Positions 35,379 through 44,469 of a DNA stretch of 64,000 nt are shown here, one piece after another. A program made the position numbers and the translations under genes. The notes under the pieces were generated by a model, which searched no databases, had not been told where the DNA came from, and worked only from the letters and a program-made list of their open reading frames with translations. Source of the stretch: Nocardiopsis flavescens (GTDB taxonomy: Bacteria; Actinomycetota; Actinomycetes; Streptosporangiales; Streptosporangiaceae); assembly GCF_900141985.1 (NCBI RefSeq), contig NZ_FQZK01000013.1:62001-126000 (forward strand), in the 5' to 3' direction. The stretch's first letter is position 1. Each line of letters starts with the position of its first letter.

Positions 35379-35915
35379 CCTCGCCTTTCCCGCCCCCGGG
35401 CCCCCGGGCACCCGGGCCGCCCCGGGGCGGCGGCACGGCCTCCGTCCCGGGGCGGCGGCGCTCCGGACACGGCGCGGAAGGGGACGACGGGAGCGCCGCC
35501 GCGGTCCGGACGCCTGTGATGTGGGTCGCTTCCCGCGCGGGCGCGCCGGTGCCCGGCGGCGGCCGTCCGGCCGGGCCGGACGCGCGCGGCGCCGTCGGAG
35601 CGCGCCGTCCGCGCGGGGGAGCGCCCGCCCCCCGGTGAGCTGCGGGAACCCCGGCCGCGGACGGTCGCGGACCCGCGACGCCGCCGTCCCCGGACCCCGC
35701 GGACCCGCGGGGGCCGCAGGTCCCGGCGCCGGAGGGGCGAAGGTCCCGGTCGCCGGGGGTGCCCGGGGAGCCCGCGGGGGCGCTGCTAGGTTCGCCGCGA
35801 AACCACCGTCCGCGCAGGGGCCGGACACGGGCCCGCCCGTGGCCGTCCCCCTCCTCGCCGTGCCCCGGAACGCCCGGGACCCCGAGCGCGGGCACGAGCC
35901 ACGGGAGAAACGGGC
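35379..35915. other. Non-coding gap between xylH and the monooxygenase gene
   Basis: About 540 bases of very GC-rich DNA. Open frames cross it but none has a recognisable product or ribosome-binding site. A short A/G stretch with GGGAGAAACGGG before 35916 is the ribosome-binding region of the next gene. Confidence 0.45.
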
Positions 35916-37172
35916 ATGCGCACGATCCTCATCGTCGGAGCCGGGCAGTCCGGCCTGCAACTCGCCCTCGGGCTGCTGGCCGAGGACTACGACGTCACCC
36001 TGGTCAACCCGGACGGGCCGGAGGAGATCCGCGCGGGCCGCGTCACCTCCACCCAGTGCCTGTTCGGCCCGGCCCTGCGCCGCGAGCGGCGGCACGGCCT
36101 CTCCTTCTGGGAGGACCGCGCCCCCGAGATCCGCGGCGTCGGCCTGCGCGCCGCGCACCGCGACGGCGGCGCCGAACCGGTCCTGTCCTGGCTCGGGCGC
36201 CTGGACGAGCCCGCCGCCTCCGTGGACCAGCGGCTCAAGCTCTCGGCCTGGCTGGAGCTGTTCGTCCGGGGAGGCGGGCGCCTGGTCCGCCACCGGGTGC
36301 ACCCGGGGGAGCTGGCGGGACTGGCCCGGGAGTACGACCTGGTCGTGGTGGCCGCCGGCCGCCGCGGCCTGGCCGAGGTCTTCCCCCGCGACACCGCGCG
36401 CTCCCCGCACGACGCACCCCAGCGGACCCTGGCGCTGGTCTACGCGTCGGGGGCCGCACCGCATCCCGACGGCCCCGCGCTCTCCCGCACCGCCGTCCCG
36501 GGTGCGGGCGAGGTGTTCAGCCTGCCCGTGCTGTCCCTCGACGGCCCCTGCGACGCGCTCATGGCCGAGGCGGTGCCGGGCGGACCCCTGGACCGCCCGC
36601 TGCCCGCCGACGCGGGTGCCGGGGACGTCCTGGAGCACCTGCTGCGGGTGGTGCGCCGCCACGCCCCGTGGGAGTACGAGCGGTTCGCCGGCGCCCGCCC
36701 GGCCGACCCCCTGGCGTCCCTCACCGGCGGGTACGCGCCCGTGGTCCGCGAACCCGTGGCCCGCCCCGGCGGCGGCGCCCCCGTCCTGGGCATGGCCGAC
36801 GCCGTCGTCGCCAACGACCCCATCACCGCGCAGGGCGCCAACATGGCGTCGCTGGCCGCCGACGTCTACCGGCGCGCCATCGTCGACCAGGGGACCCGCC
36901 CCTTCGACGAGGCCTTCATGCGCGCGGCGTTCGCCGAGTACTGGCGGCGGGCCCGCCAGGTCACCGCTTGGAGCCGGGTCATGCTCTCCGGGCCGCCGCA
37001 CGTGTGGGAGCTGTACCGCCTGGCGGCCCGCCACCAGGCGACCGCCGACCGGTTCGCCGACTCCTTCGCCGACCCCTCCGGGCTGATCCAGTGGTTCCTC
37101 CACCCGGAGCGCGCCCTGGAGTACGTCGACGGGGTGGTGCGGTCCGAGCCCGCCGGCGGCCGGATCCGCTGA
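35916..37172 (+). CDS. StyA-like flavoprotein monooxygenase (group E type)
   Basis: A 418-residue FAD-binding protein. The start TILIVGAGQSGLQLALGLL carries the GxGxxG loop in the form typical of styrene/indole monooxygenases StyA and IndA, followed by LVNPDG and the VTSTQCLFGPALRRER segment. DLVVVAAGRRGL is the second dinucleotide motif and DPITAQGANMAS the conserved FAD ribityl-binding stretch near residue 300. Such enzymes epoxidise styrene-like alkenes or indole with reduced FAD supplied by a separate reductase StyB. No StyB gene lies nearby, so either a general flavin reductase serves it or the function differs. Ribosome site GGGAG upstream. Confidence 0.82.
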   Translation: MRTILIVGAGQSGLQLALGLLAEDYDVTLVNPDGPEEIRAGRVTSTQCLFGPALRRERRHGLSFWEDRAPEIRGVGLRAAHRDGGAEPVLSWLGRLDEPAASVDQRLKLSAWLELFVRGGGRLVRHRVHPGELAGLAREYDLVVVAAGRRGLAEVFPRDTARSPHDAPQRTLALVYASGAAPHPDGPALSRTAVPGAGEVFSLPVLSLDGPCDALMAEAVPGGPLDRPLPADAGAGDVLEHLLRVVRRHAPWEYERFAGARPADPLASLTGGYAPVVREPVARPGGGAPVLGMADAVVANDPITAQGANMASLAADVYRRAIVDQGTRPFDEAFMRAAFAEYWRRARQVTAWSRVMLSGPPHVWELYRLAARHQATADRFADSFADPSGLIQWFLHPERALEYVDGVVRSEPAGGRIR

Positions 37173-37244
37173 CCCGGACGGCCCCGCGGCCCCGACCTGC
37201 GCCGTCGCGCCGGCCCCGGGCCGGGGACGATCACATCCCATGGC

Positions 37245-37271
37245 CCTACCTCCCGATCCCGATCGGGTAGG
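37245..37271. promoter_or_regulatory. Palindrome upstream of the TSUP gene
   Basis: CCTACC (37245-37250) and GGTAGG (37266-37271) enclose CCGATC (37253-37258) and GATCGG, a nested inverted repeat with a two-base offset. It ends nine bases before the TAGCGT -10 (37280-37285). Confidence 0.45.
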
Positions 37272-37279
37272 TGAACATG

Positions 37280-37285
37280 TAGCGT
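37280..37285 (+). promoter_or_regulatory. -10 element for leaderless TSUP gene
   Basis: TAGCGT, eight bases, then GTG 37294. Confidence 0.4.
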
Positions 37286-37293
37286 CGCACTCC

Positions 37294-38064
37294 GTGCTCT
37301 CGGAATACTTCTCACCCACCGGCCACGGCGTGCTCGCCGCGGGCGACGTCTGGCCCTTCGTCGTCGCCGCCGCGCTGGCCGTCGTGGCCGGCGCCGCGGT
37401 GCAGAGCACCGTGGGCCTGGGCCTGGGGCTGGTCGGCGCCCCCGTCCTGTCCCTGCTCGACCCCACCCTGATGCCGGGCGCGCTCATGGTCGCCGTCATC
37501 GTCCTCCCGGTGCTCACGCTGGTCCAGGAGCGCCGCCACATCGACTGGCGGGCCGTCGCCTGGGGCCTGCCCGCCCGGCTGCCGGGGACGGTCCTGGGCG
37601 TGTGGGTGGTCGCGGTCCTGCCGCCCCGGGCGCTGGCCGGGGCGGTCGGCGCCATGGTGCTGGTCGCCGTCCTGCTGTCCCTGCGCTCGTTCCGGGTGCG
37701 CATCACGCCGGCCTCCCTGGTGGCCGCGGGCGCCCTGTCGGGGTTCGCGGGCACCGCCACGTCCATCGGCGGACCGCCCATGGCCCTGCTCTACCAGTAC
37801 GAGGAGCCGGCCCGGGTGCGTGCCACCCTCGCCGCGTTCTTCCTGTTCGGAGGGCTGCTGTCCCTGACGGCGCTGGGCGTCGGGGGACAGCTCGACACCC
37901 GCACCCTGGTGGTCGGGGCGGCGGGCCTGCCGCTGGTCGCGCTGGGCTTCGCGGTGGGCGTCGTCCTGCGCGACCGGGTCAGGGCCGGGCCCCTGCGCCT
38001 GGGCATGCTCGCGGTGGTGGCCGCTTCCGCGATCGCCCTGCTGGTCCAGGCGGTTCTCGGATAA
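37294..38064 (+). CDS. TSUP / TauE-SafE family membrane permease
   Basis: Polytopic membrane protein (256 residues), about eight helices, of the 4-toluene sulfonate uptake (TSUP) family. Family features: [28 protein letters not shown] near residue 30 and the repeated motif [25 protein letters not shown] near residue 155. Members move sulfite, sulfoacetate, taurine-derived or other anions; substrate unknown. The start at GTG 37294 is set by the -10 spacing; an in-frame ATG at 37240 would include the palindrome in the coding region. Confidence 0.82.
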   Translation: MLSEYFSPTGHGVLAAGDVWPFVVAAALAVVAGAAVQSTVGLGLGLVGAPVLSLLDPTLMPGALMVAVIVLPVLTLVQERRHIDWRAVAWGLPARLPGTVLGVWVVAVLPPRALAGAVGAMVLVAVLLSLRSFRVRITPASLVAAGALSGFAGTATSIGGPPMALLYQYEEPARVRATLAAFFLFGGLLSLTALGVGGQLDTRTLVVGAAGLPLVALGFAVGVVLRDRVRAGPLRLGMLAVVAASAIALLVQAVLG

Positions 38065-38096
38065 CCTCGGGCGAGGTGACGGAACGGCGAAGTCGC

Positions 38097-38124
38097 TTTC
38101 GGGAACGGGTAATCTACCCCGAAA
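38097..38124. promoter_or_regulatory. Inverted repeat between TSUP gene and dxs
   Basis: TTTCGGG (38097-38103) and CCCGAAA (38118-38124) flank a second repeat GGGTA (38107-38111) / TACCC (38115-38119). Either a terminator for the TSUP gene or an operator; AT content above local average. Confidence 0.4.
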
Positions 38125-38347
38125 ACCGTGCCGTGGGTCGGCGTTCCCGCGGTTCGGAGCCCATCCGGCGCGGGATGCGCAACGCGCGCTCCCCCGCGGC
38201 GCCGGCACGACCGGAGCCGGGCGGGACCCGTGGACGCAGCACCATAAACTCGGGTATGTATACCTGCCGGTAGCCGAACCAGGTCCACGTCAGGGGCCCG
38301 GTGGGGCGAACTCAACCGACACGCTGGACGAGGGGACTGACGAGACA

Positions 38348-40273
38348 GTGACACTGTTCGAGTCGATGCACAATCCGGAAGCGCTCAAGAGGCTTCCGGC
38401 CGATCAGCTCCCGGTCCTGGCCCAGGAGATCCGGGACTTCCTGGTCGAGTCCTGCTCGCAGACCGGCGGGCACCTCGGCCCGAGCCTGGGCGTCGTCGAA
38501 CTCACGATCGCGCTGCACCGCGTCTTCGAGTCCCCCGGGGACCCCATCCTCTTCGACACGGGCCACCAGGCCTACGCGCACAAGGTCCTCACCGGCCGCC
38601 ACGACTTCACCGACCTGAAGTCCGAGGGCGGCCTGTCCGGCTACCCCTCCCGCGCCGAGTCCGAGCACGACTTCATCGAGAACTCCCACGCCTCCACCGC
38701 GCTGTCCTACGCGGACGGCATGGCCAAGGCCAACGAGGTCCGCGGCGTGCGCGACCGCACCGTCGTCGCCGTCATCGGCGACGGGGCCCTCACCGGCGGC
38801 ATGGCCTGGGAGGCGCTCAACAACATCGCGGAGAGGAAGGACCGCCGCCTCGTCATCGTCGTCAACGACAACGGGCGCTCCTACTCGCCGACCAAGGGCG
38901 GCCTCGCCGACCACCTCGCCTCGCTGCGCATGGCCCCCGGCTACGAGCAGGCCCTGGACCTGGCCAAGAGCACCCTCAACCGCACCCCCGTGGTCGGCCA
39001 GCCCCTCTACGAGGCCCTGCACGGCCTCAAGAAGGGCATCAAGGACGCCATCCAGCCCCAGATGATGTTCGAGGACCTGGGGCTGAAGTACCTGGGCCCC
39101 ATCGACGGGCACGACGAGCCCGCGCTGGAGAAGGCGCTGCGCCGCGCCCGCGACTTCGGCGGACCGGCCATCGTCCACGTCATCACCCAGAAGGGCAAGG
39201 GGTACGCCCCGGCCGAGAACCACGACGAGGACCAGTTCCACGCCCCCGGCCCCTTCGACGTCGCCACCGGCGAGGCCAAGCCCGGCTCCAAGGCCCTCAA
39301 GTGGACGTCGGTGTTCGCCGACACCATGGTCGAGATCGGCGCCGAGCGCGAGGACGTGGTGGCCATCACCGCGGCCATGCTCCACCCCACCGGCCTCAAC
39401 AAGTTCGCCGACGCCCACCCCGACCGCATCTTCGACGTCGGCATCGCCGAGCAGCACGCCGCCACCGCCGCCACCGGCATGGCCATGAACGGGCTGCACC
39501 CGGTCGTCGCCGTCTACGCGACCTTCCTCAACCGCTGCTTCGACCAGGTGCTCATGGACGCCGCCCTGCACCGCCAGGGCGTCACCTTCTGCCTGGACCG
39601 GGCCGGCGTCACCGGCAACGACGGCGCCAGCCACAACGGCATGTGGGACATGTCCATCCTCCAGGTGGTCCCGGGCCTGCGCCTGGCCGCGCCGCGCGAC
39701 GCCGCCCGCCTGCGCTCGCTGCTGCGCGAGGCCGTCGCGGTCGAGGACGCCCCCACCGTCGTGCGCTACCCCAAGGGCGCCGTCGCCGAGGACCTGCCCG
39801 CCCTGGGCAAGGTCGGCTCCATGGACCTGCTGCGCCGCGCCGCCGACGGAGGCCACTCCGAGGACCTGCTCATCGTGGGCGCGGGCACCATGGCCCACGT
39901 GGCGTGCGAGGTGGCCGACCGGATGGCCGACCAGGGCATCGGCGTCACCGTCGTCGACCCGCTGTGGGTCAAGCCGCTGGACGAGGCGCTGGTCGCCGAG
40001 GCCGCCCGGCACAGCGTCGTCGCCGTGGTCGAGGACAACGGCCGCAACGGCGGCGTCGGCGACGCCGTGGCCCGCCTGCTGCGCGACCACGACGTGGACG
40101 TGCCGGTGCGCACCTTCGGCATCGCCCAGGAGTTCCTGGACCACGCCAAGCGCGACACCATCCTCCAGGCGCAGGGCCTGACCCCGCAGGAGCTCTCGCG
40201 CAAGCTCACCGAGACGGTCTCGCGCCGCACCGAGGGCGCGGCCGACCCGGCCCTGGCCGACGAGACGGCCTGA
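38348..40273 (+). CDS. dxs: 1-deoxy-D-xylulose-5-phosphate synthase
   Basis: Thiamine-diphosphate enzyme that condenses pyruvate and glyceraldehyde 3-phosphate, first step of the MEP isoprenoid pathway; 641 residues, normal length. ThDP motif [16 protein letters not shown] near residue 147, the [13 protein letters not shown] segment near 72, IDGHDEPAL near 255, the catalytic-Glu/pyrimidine motif [15 protein letters not shown] near 367 and [15 protein letters not shown] near 417. GTG 38348 follows GAGGGG at some distance. A GGTATGTATACC-like dyad at 38253-38264 lies 80 bases upstream. Order sugar transporter, then dxs is shared with Streptomyces. Confidence 0.96.
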   Translation: MTLFESMHNPEALKRLPADQLPVLAQEIRDFLVESCSQTGGHLGPSLGVVELTIALHRVFESPGDPILFDTGHQAYAHKVLTGRHDFTDLKSEGGLSGYPSRAESEHDFIENSHASTALSYADGMAKANEVRGVRDRTVVAVIGDGALTGGMAWEALNNIAERKDRRLVIVVNDNGRSYSPTKGGLADHLASLRMAPGYEQALDLAKSTLNRTPVVGQPLYEALHGLKKGIKDAIQPQMMFEDLGLKYLGPIDGHDEPALEKALRRARDFGGPAIVHVITQKGKGYAPAENHDEDQFHAPGPFDVATGEAKPGSKALKWTSVFADTMVEIGAEREDVVAITAAMLHPTGLNKFADAHPDRIFDVGIAEQHAATAATGMAMNGLHPVVAVYATFLNRCFDQVLMDAALHRQGVTFCLDRAGVTGNDGASHNGMWDMSILQVVPGLRLAAPRDAARLRSLLREAVAVEDAPTVVRYPKGAVAEDLPALGKVGSMDLLRRAADGGHSEDLLIVGAGTMAHVACEVADRMADQGIGVTVVDPLWVKPLDEALVAEAARHSVVAVVEDNGRNGGVGDAVARLLRDHDVDVPVRTFGIAQEFLDHAKRDTILQAQGLTPQELSRKLTETVSRRTEGAADPALADETA

Positions 40274-40301
40274 CACGCCCGGACGGGAGGGGTCCTGCTG
40301 C

Positions 40302-40307
40302 CAGAAT
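40302..40307 (+). promoter_or_regulatory. -10 element for leaderless fprA
   Basis: CAGAAT, six bases, then ATG 40314. Confidence 0.4.
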
Positions 40308-40313
40308 GGTGGC

Positions 40314-41678
40314 ATGACCTCTCCCGACGAGCCCCGCGCCGAGGAAACCGCACCGCTCAGAGTGGCCGTCATCGGCTCCGGCCCGGCCGGGCTGTACACC
40401 GCCGACGCCCTGACCCGCCAGCGCCGGGTGCCGGTCCGGGTCGACGTCATCGACCGCCTGCACACCCCCTACGGGCTGGTGCGGTACGGCGTGGCCCCCG
40501 ACCACACCAAGATCAAAGGGGTGGCCCGCGCGCTGCGGCACATCCTGGAGCACCCCGACGTGCGGTTCGTGGGCGGTGTGGAGTTCGGCGCGGACCTGAC
40601 CCGGGACGACCTGGCCCGCACCCACCACGCCGTCGTGTACGCCACCGGGGCCGCCGCGGACCGCCGCATGGGCGTCCCGGGGGAGGACCTGCCCGGCAGC
40701 GTCGCCGCCACCGACTTCGTCAACTGGTACTGCGGGCACCCCGACAGCGAGATGCGCCGGTACGTCCTGGACAGCGAGGAGGTCGTGGTGGTGGGCGCGG
40801 GGAACGTCGCCCTGGACGTGGCCCGCATCCTCGCCAAGACCGCCGGCGAGCTGCGGCGCACCGACATCCCCGAGCCCGTGCTGGACGCCCTGGCGCGCAG
40901 CCGGGTGCGCACCGTCCACCTGCTGGCCCGGCGCGGCCCGCTCCAGGCCAAGTTCACCGCCCCCGAGCTGCGCGACCTGCTCGACCTGCCCGACGTCGAC
41001 CTCGTGGTCGACCCCGCACAGGTCGACATCGACCCCGCCTCCGTGGGCCGGGACCGGGACGGCGTCGCCCGCGCGGCGCGCACCAACCTGCGCCTGCTGC
41101 GCGAGCACGCCGCCCGCCCGCCCCGGGGACGGCCGCGGTCCGTGCACCTGCACTTCTGGTGCCGGCCGCGCGAGGTGCTGGGCGGGGACCGCGTCACCGG
41201 TGTGCGGGTGGAGGGCACCCGCCTGGAGGACGGGCGCCTGGTGGGCACGGGCGAGACCGCCGACCTGCCCGCGGGCATGGTGCTGCGCTCCGTGGGCTAC
41301 GCGGGCCGTCCGCTGCCGGGGGTCCCGTTCGACGAGGCGGCGCGCACGGTGCCCCAGCGGGAGGGCCGGGTGCTCGGCCCCCAGGGGAGCCCAGTGCCGG
41401 GGGACTACGTGGCGGGGTGGGCCAAGCGGGGCGCCACGGGGGTGATCGGCACCAACAAGTCCGACGCCGCGGCGACCGTGCGCTCCCTGCTCGACGACGC
41501 CCCCGCCCTCCTGGCGGCCCTCCCGGAGCCGGTGGACCTCGCCGAAGTGGTGAAGGGCAGCGACTACGGGGCCTGGCTGCGCATCGACGCCGCCGAGGCC
41601 CGCCGCGCGGCGGAGCTGGACCGCGGCGAGCGGGTCAAGCTCCACGGCTGGAAGGCCCACCGGGACGCCTTCAGGTGA
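40314..41678 (+). CDS. fprA: Ferredoxin/adrenodoxin-type NADP+ reductase
   Basis: FAD enzyme moving electrons between NADPH and ferredoxins, 454 residues. N-terminal FAD loop VAVIGSGPAGLYTADAL (residues about 14-30), the HTPYGLVRYGVAPDHTKIK block characteristic of adrenodoxin-reductase-like FprA, the NADP loop VVVGAGNVALDVARIL near 160, and the C-terminal YVAGWAKRGATGVIGTNKSDA. It could supply P450s, Fe-S enzymes or the MEP pathway's IspG/IspH, which fits its place after dxs. ATG 40314 is leaderless. Ends overlapping the convergent metalloprotease gene by eight bases. Confidence 0.93.
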   Translation: MTSPDEPRAEETAPLRVAVIGSGPAGLYTADALTRQRRVPVRVDVIDRLHTPYGLVRYGVAPDHTKIKGVARALRHILEHPDVRFVGGVEFGADLTRDDLARTHHAVVYATGAAADRRMGVPGEDLPGSVAATDFVNWYCGHPDSEMRRYVLDSEEVVVVGAGNVALDVARILAKTAGELRRTDIPEPVLDALARSRVRTVHLLARRGPLQAKFTAPELRDLLDLPDVDLVVDPAQVDIDPASVGRDRDGVARAARTNLRLLREHAARPPRGRPRSVHLHFWCRPREVLGGDRVTGVRVEGTRLEDGRLVGTGETADLPAGMVLRSVGYAGRPLPGVPFDEAARTVPQREGRVLGPQGSPVPGDYVAGWAKRGATGVIGTNKSDAAATVRSLLDDAPALLAALPEPVDLAEVVKGSDYGAWLRIDAAEARRAAELDRGERVKLHGWKAHRDAFR

Positions 41679-43494
41679 CCTCGCCGGGGGAGGCGCCGTA
41701 GGTGTTGCAGCCGCCGACGGTGGTCTCGCTCCAGCCCTCCTCCAGCCAGTGGGCCCGGTTGGTGGCGGTGCCGTGGGTGGGCAGGTCGCCGCCGCCGTTG
41801 AAGTTCTCGTTGACCCACTGCAGGGCGAGCTCGTCGTCGCCGGCGATGGCGCGCAGCCCGATCCCGGCCATGCACTCGGCCTGGAGCTCGGTGCGGCGCA
41901 GCGTGTCCAGCTCCTCCTCGTCGGTCTTGGACGTGCGGCGCAGCTCGTGGGAGATGTCGAGGATGCCGGTCACGTACTGCACGTGGTGGCCGTACTCGTG
42001 GCCCATGAGCGCGATCCACACGTCCTCCCGGGCCCGTGCGGGGATCTGGCCGCCGAGGGTGCGCACGTTGGGCAGGACCACGGTGATGCGCTCGAAGTCG
42101 CTCTCGTAGTAGGCGAGGGTGTACCCCTCCTCGTCGCCGGAGTCGGGGGACTCCCGGGTGACGGTGATCTCGGGGGTGGCCGCGCTCAGTCCGAGGTCCT
42201 CGAACACGGGGGCCCACAGCTCGTCCAGGCAGTCGCCGGTGGCGGTGGCGAACTCCTCCCACGAGTCGTCGGAGCCCATGTCCAGCTCCGGGACGTCGCA
42301 GGCGATGTCCCGGGGGGTGGCGGTGTCGTAGAGGGGGTGGTCGGCGATGTCGACGACGACCTCCGCCGGGGGCTCGGCGAGCCGGTCGTCGTAGTGGGAG
42401 GCCAGGTTCTCGCCGGTGGGCACCGGCTGGGGCGGCGGTGTGGTGGCCACGATGACCACGCTGGCGGCCAGCGCGGCCAGGGCGACGGTCGCCGCCACGG
42501 CGGACGCCGCCAGCACGCCGCGTCCCCGCCGGCGGGGCGGGGGCGGCGGGGCCCAGCGCTGCGGGGGCGGCCAGCCCCCGTACCCCGGGGCGCCGTACGG
42601 CGCGCCCGGGTACGGTGCCGCGGCGGCCCCGGGGATCCACTGCCCGGCCGCCACCGCGTACGGCGGCGCGTCCGGCGCGAAGGCCTGCGGCCACCCCGGC
42701 GCCGCCGGGGCCCCGCCGTACGGCCGTGTCCCCGCGGGGCCCGCCGTGTGCGGCCACCCGTGCGGGGCGTGCGCGCCGCCCGGAGCCGCGGTGTGGGGCC
42801 GTCCCTCCCAGGCGTGCGTGCCCTGCGCGTCCGGGGTGTGCTGACGCTCGTGGGGGTCCGGCGCCGTTCCCGGCAGGGGCGTGCCGGGCGCACCGGTGTA
42901 CGGCGGCACGCCGGCACCCGCGCCGCCGCTCGGGGCGCGGTCGTGCGGGGCCCCCGCCGTGTGCGGGCCGTGCGCGTCCGCGGCCCCGGCCGTGCGCGGC
43001 CGCCCGTCGGGTACTGCTGCTTCCCCGTCGGGCGTGTGCGGCCGTTCGTGCGGGGCGTGTGCGCCCGGCGTGTCCGGAGCGTGCGTGTCCGCGAAGGTGT
43101 GTGCGTGCGGTGCCGGTGCTTCCGCTTGTGTCGGGGTCTGCGGACCCGCGGGGCCGGGCGTGTGCGGCCGTCCGTCCGGGGCGTGCGGCCCTCCGTGCGG
43201 TGCGGGTGCTTCTCCCGGCGCCGGGGCGTGCACCCGCCCGTGGGGGCCGGGCGTGCCCGTGGTAGGGCCGGGCGTGTGCGTGCCGCCCGCGGGAGCGCCG
43301 GGGGGCGGTGCCGGGTCCCCGTGCGGCGCGGTGTGCGGCTCCCGGGCGTCCGGTGCGCCGTCGGCGTCCGGGGCCGGGCCGTCGGACCGGGCGCAGGAGT
43401 GGACGGTGGTCCCGGGGACCCACGGGGTGCCGGAGGACGGCCGCGAACGCTCGTCGCCGGGTCTGTTCTCCACGGGGTGGGTCCTCGCTCTCAT
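41671..43494 (-). CDS. Neutral zinc metallopeptidase (YpfJ-like) with long His/Pro-rich N-terminal region
   Basis: A 607-residue protein. Residues 1 to about 315 are low complexity, dense in His, Pro, Gly and Ala with recurring PHTP, GAHAPH and RPHTPD motifs. A membrane helix follows near 325-345 (AASAVAATVALAALAASVVIV), preceded by a basic RRRGRG, so the tail should be outside. The peptidase domain (about 355-607) has the zinc motif HEYGH (His499, Glu500, His503), TELQAECMAG with the probable third ligand Glu, and NGGGDLPTHGTATNRAHW, as in the PF04228 neutral zinc metallopeptidases. Normal family members lack the 300-residue head. ATG 43494. Confidence 0.85.
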   Translation of the reverse strand: MRARTHPVENRPGDERSRPSSGTPWVPGTTVHSCARSDGPAPDADGAPDAREPHTAPHGDPAPPPGAPAGGTHTPGPTTGTPGPHGRVHAPAPGEAPAPHGGPHAPDGRPHTPGPAGPQTPTQAEAPAPHAHTFADTHAPDTPGAHAPHERPHTPDGEAAVPDGRPRTAGAADAHGPHTAGAPHDRAPSGGAGAGVPPYTGAPGTPLPGTAPDPHERQHTPDAQGTHAWEGRPHTAAPGGAHAPHGWPHTAGPAGTRPYGGAPAAPGWPQAFAPDAPPYAVAAGQWIPGAAAAPYPGAPYGAPGYGGWPPPQRWAPPPPPRRRGRGVLAASAVAATVALAALAASVVIVATTPPPQPVPTGENLASHYDDRLAEPPAEVVVDIADHPLYDTATPRDIACDVPELDMGSDDSWEEFATATGDCLDELWAPVFEDLGLSAATPEITVTRESPDSGDEEGYTLAYYESDFERITVVLPNVRTLGGQIPARAREDVWIALMGHEYGHHVQYVTGILDISHELRRTSKTDEEELDTLRRTELQAECMAGIGLRAIAGDDELALQWVNENFNGGGDLPTHGTATNRAHWLEEGWSETTVGGCNTYGASPGEVT

Positions 43495-43514
43495 GCCATG
43501 GCGCGCCGGCCAGG

Positions 43515-43541
43515 GCCGGATCCGCCTGGGGCGAATCCGGC
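43515..43541 (-). terminator. Stem-loop between TetR gene and metalloprotease gene
   Basis: Seven-base perfect arms (43515-43521, 43535-43541) in the 75-base gap. Probably the end of the TetR transcript. Confidence 0.4.
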
Positions 43542-43569
43542 AAGTGCCACAGACCTCTAAGTATGGGGC

Positions 43570-44352
43570 TTATTCGGACTTACCCATAGTAACCGTGGAG
43601 CTGCTTTGTGGTGATTCGTACCGAACGCCCAGGCCTGTCAGTACGTTCTGAAGCTCGGACTCGAAAAGTGGTTCCATGTCCCGCATCACGAAATCCAGGT
43701 GCTGGAAGATCTCCATGCACACCACCCCGTACAGCCGCACCCAGCACGAGGTCAGGACCATCACCGCCTCGACCGGGGTGTCCTCGTCCCCGAACCCGCA
43801 CATCCGGGCGAAGGCCCGCAGCTCCCGCTCCAGGTCGGCGCCGACCGCCCTGCCGTCCGGCAGCTCGAACCGCTCCTCCCGGATCAGCTGCTCGAACAGC
43901 GTGAAGAAGGTCGCCCCGAACCGCCGGGCCGCCTCCACCGCCGGCCCCGGGTCCGCCCCGGGCTCCAGCCGGGTCCGCGGCCCGAACATGGCGGCGAACT
44001 CCGCCGGGTGCTCCAGCGCCCACCGCCGGAAGGCCCGCAGCGAGGTGAGGATGCGCCGGTCGGTGTCCCGGGCGGGCACGCTCGCGTCCGCCGCGGCCAC
44101 CGCGGCGCCCAGCTCGTCGAACATGTCCGCGGTGATGAGCACCAGCAGGGAGTCGATGCCCGAGACGTACCGGTACAGTCCCGGTGCGGTCATCCCCATC
44201 TCGCGGGCGATGGCCCGCAGGGACACCCCCGACGCCCCCTGGCCGACGAGGTGCCTGCGGGCGATGGACTTGATCTCGGCGAGTGTGGCCTCGCGCACAC
44301 GCTCCCGCCGGCTCGGCGCCCGCCCGGCCTCTTCCAGCTGCGGTTTCGTCAT
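43570..44352 (-). CDS. TetR-family regulator divergent from an MMPL exporter
   Basis: A 260-residue regulator. Helix-turn-helix at about 15-65: REATLAEIKSIARRHLVGQG, then GVSLRAIAREMGMTAPGLYRYVSG. The C-terminal half with AAMFGPRTRLEPG and FFTLFEQLIREERFELP matches the TetR_C/WHG group, not the gamma-butyrolactone receptors. ATG 44352 is the likely start (MTKPQLEEAG); the frame stays open to 44415. It shares a 117-base divergent region with the MMPL gene, so it probably represses that exporter. Confidence 0.88.
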   Translation of the reverse strand: MTKPQLEEAGRAPSRRERVREATLAEIKSIARRHLVGQGASGVSLRAIAREMGMTAPGLYRYVSGIDSLLVLITADMFDELGAAVAAADASVPARDTDRRILTSLRAFRRWALEHPAEFAAMFGPRTRLEPGADPGPAVEAARRFGATFFTLFEQLIREERFELPDGRAVGADLERELRAFARMCGFGDEDTPVEAVMVLTSCWVRLYGVVCMEIFQHLDFVMRDMEPLFESELQNVLTGLGVRYESPQSSSTVTMGKSE

Positions 44353-44394
44353 CTGATGCGGTACACCCCGGTTCGCGGTCGATCGTCGGTGATA

Positions 44395-44423
44395 TTGACA
44401 TCGTAATGCCTGCACGCTTTAGT
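44395..44423 (+). promoter_or_regulatory. Promoter of the first MMPL exporter
   Basis: TTGACA (44395-44400), 17-base spacer, TTTAGT (44418-44423). The best consensus -35 in the window. It lies in the region shared with the divergent TetR gene, so repression there is likely, but I could not identify a convincing dyad. Confidence 0.6.
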
Positions 44424-44469
44424 GAACGCCGTTAACAGACACGAAGGCCGTTCGCCGAAAGGGCTGCTC

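Noticed and set aside
35110..35895. 261-codon minus-strand open frame in the gap after xylH
   Set aside because: Low-complexity product, overlaps the xylH end, no ribosome-binding site or known domain; treated as non-coding.
43570..44352. TetR gene as a gamma-butyrolactone receptor for the AfsA operon
   Set aside because: Its C-terminal half fits the WHG-type TetR group and it is paired with the MMPL 1 gene; length (260) is also above the receptor norm.
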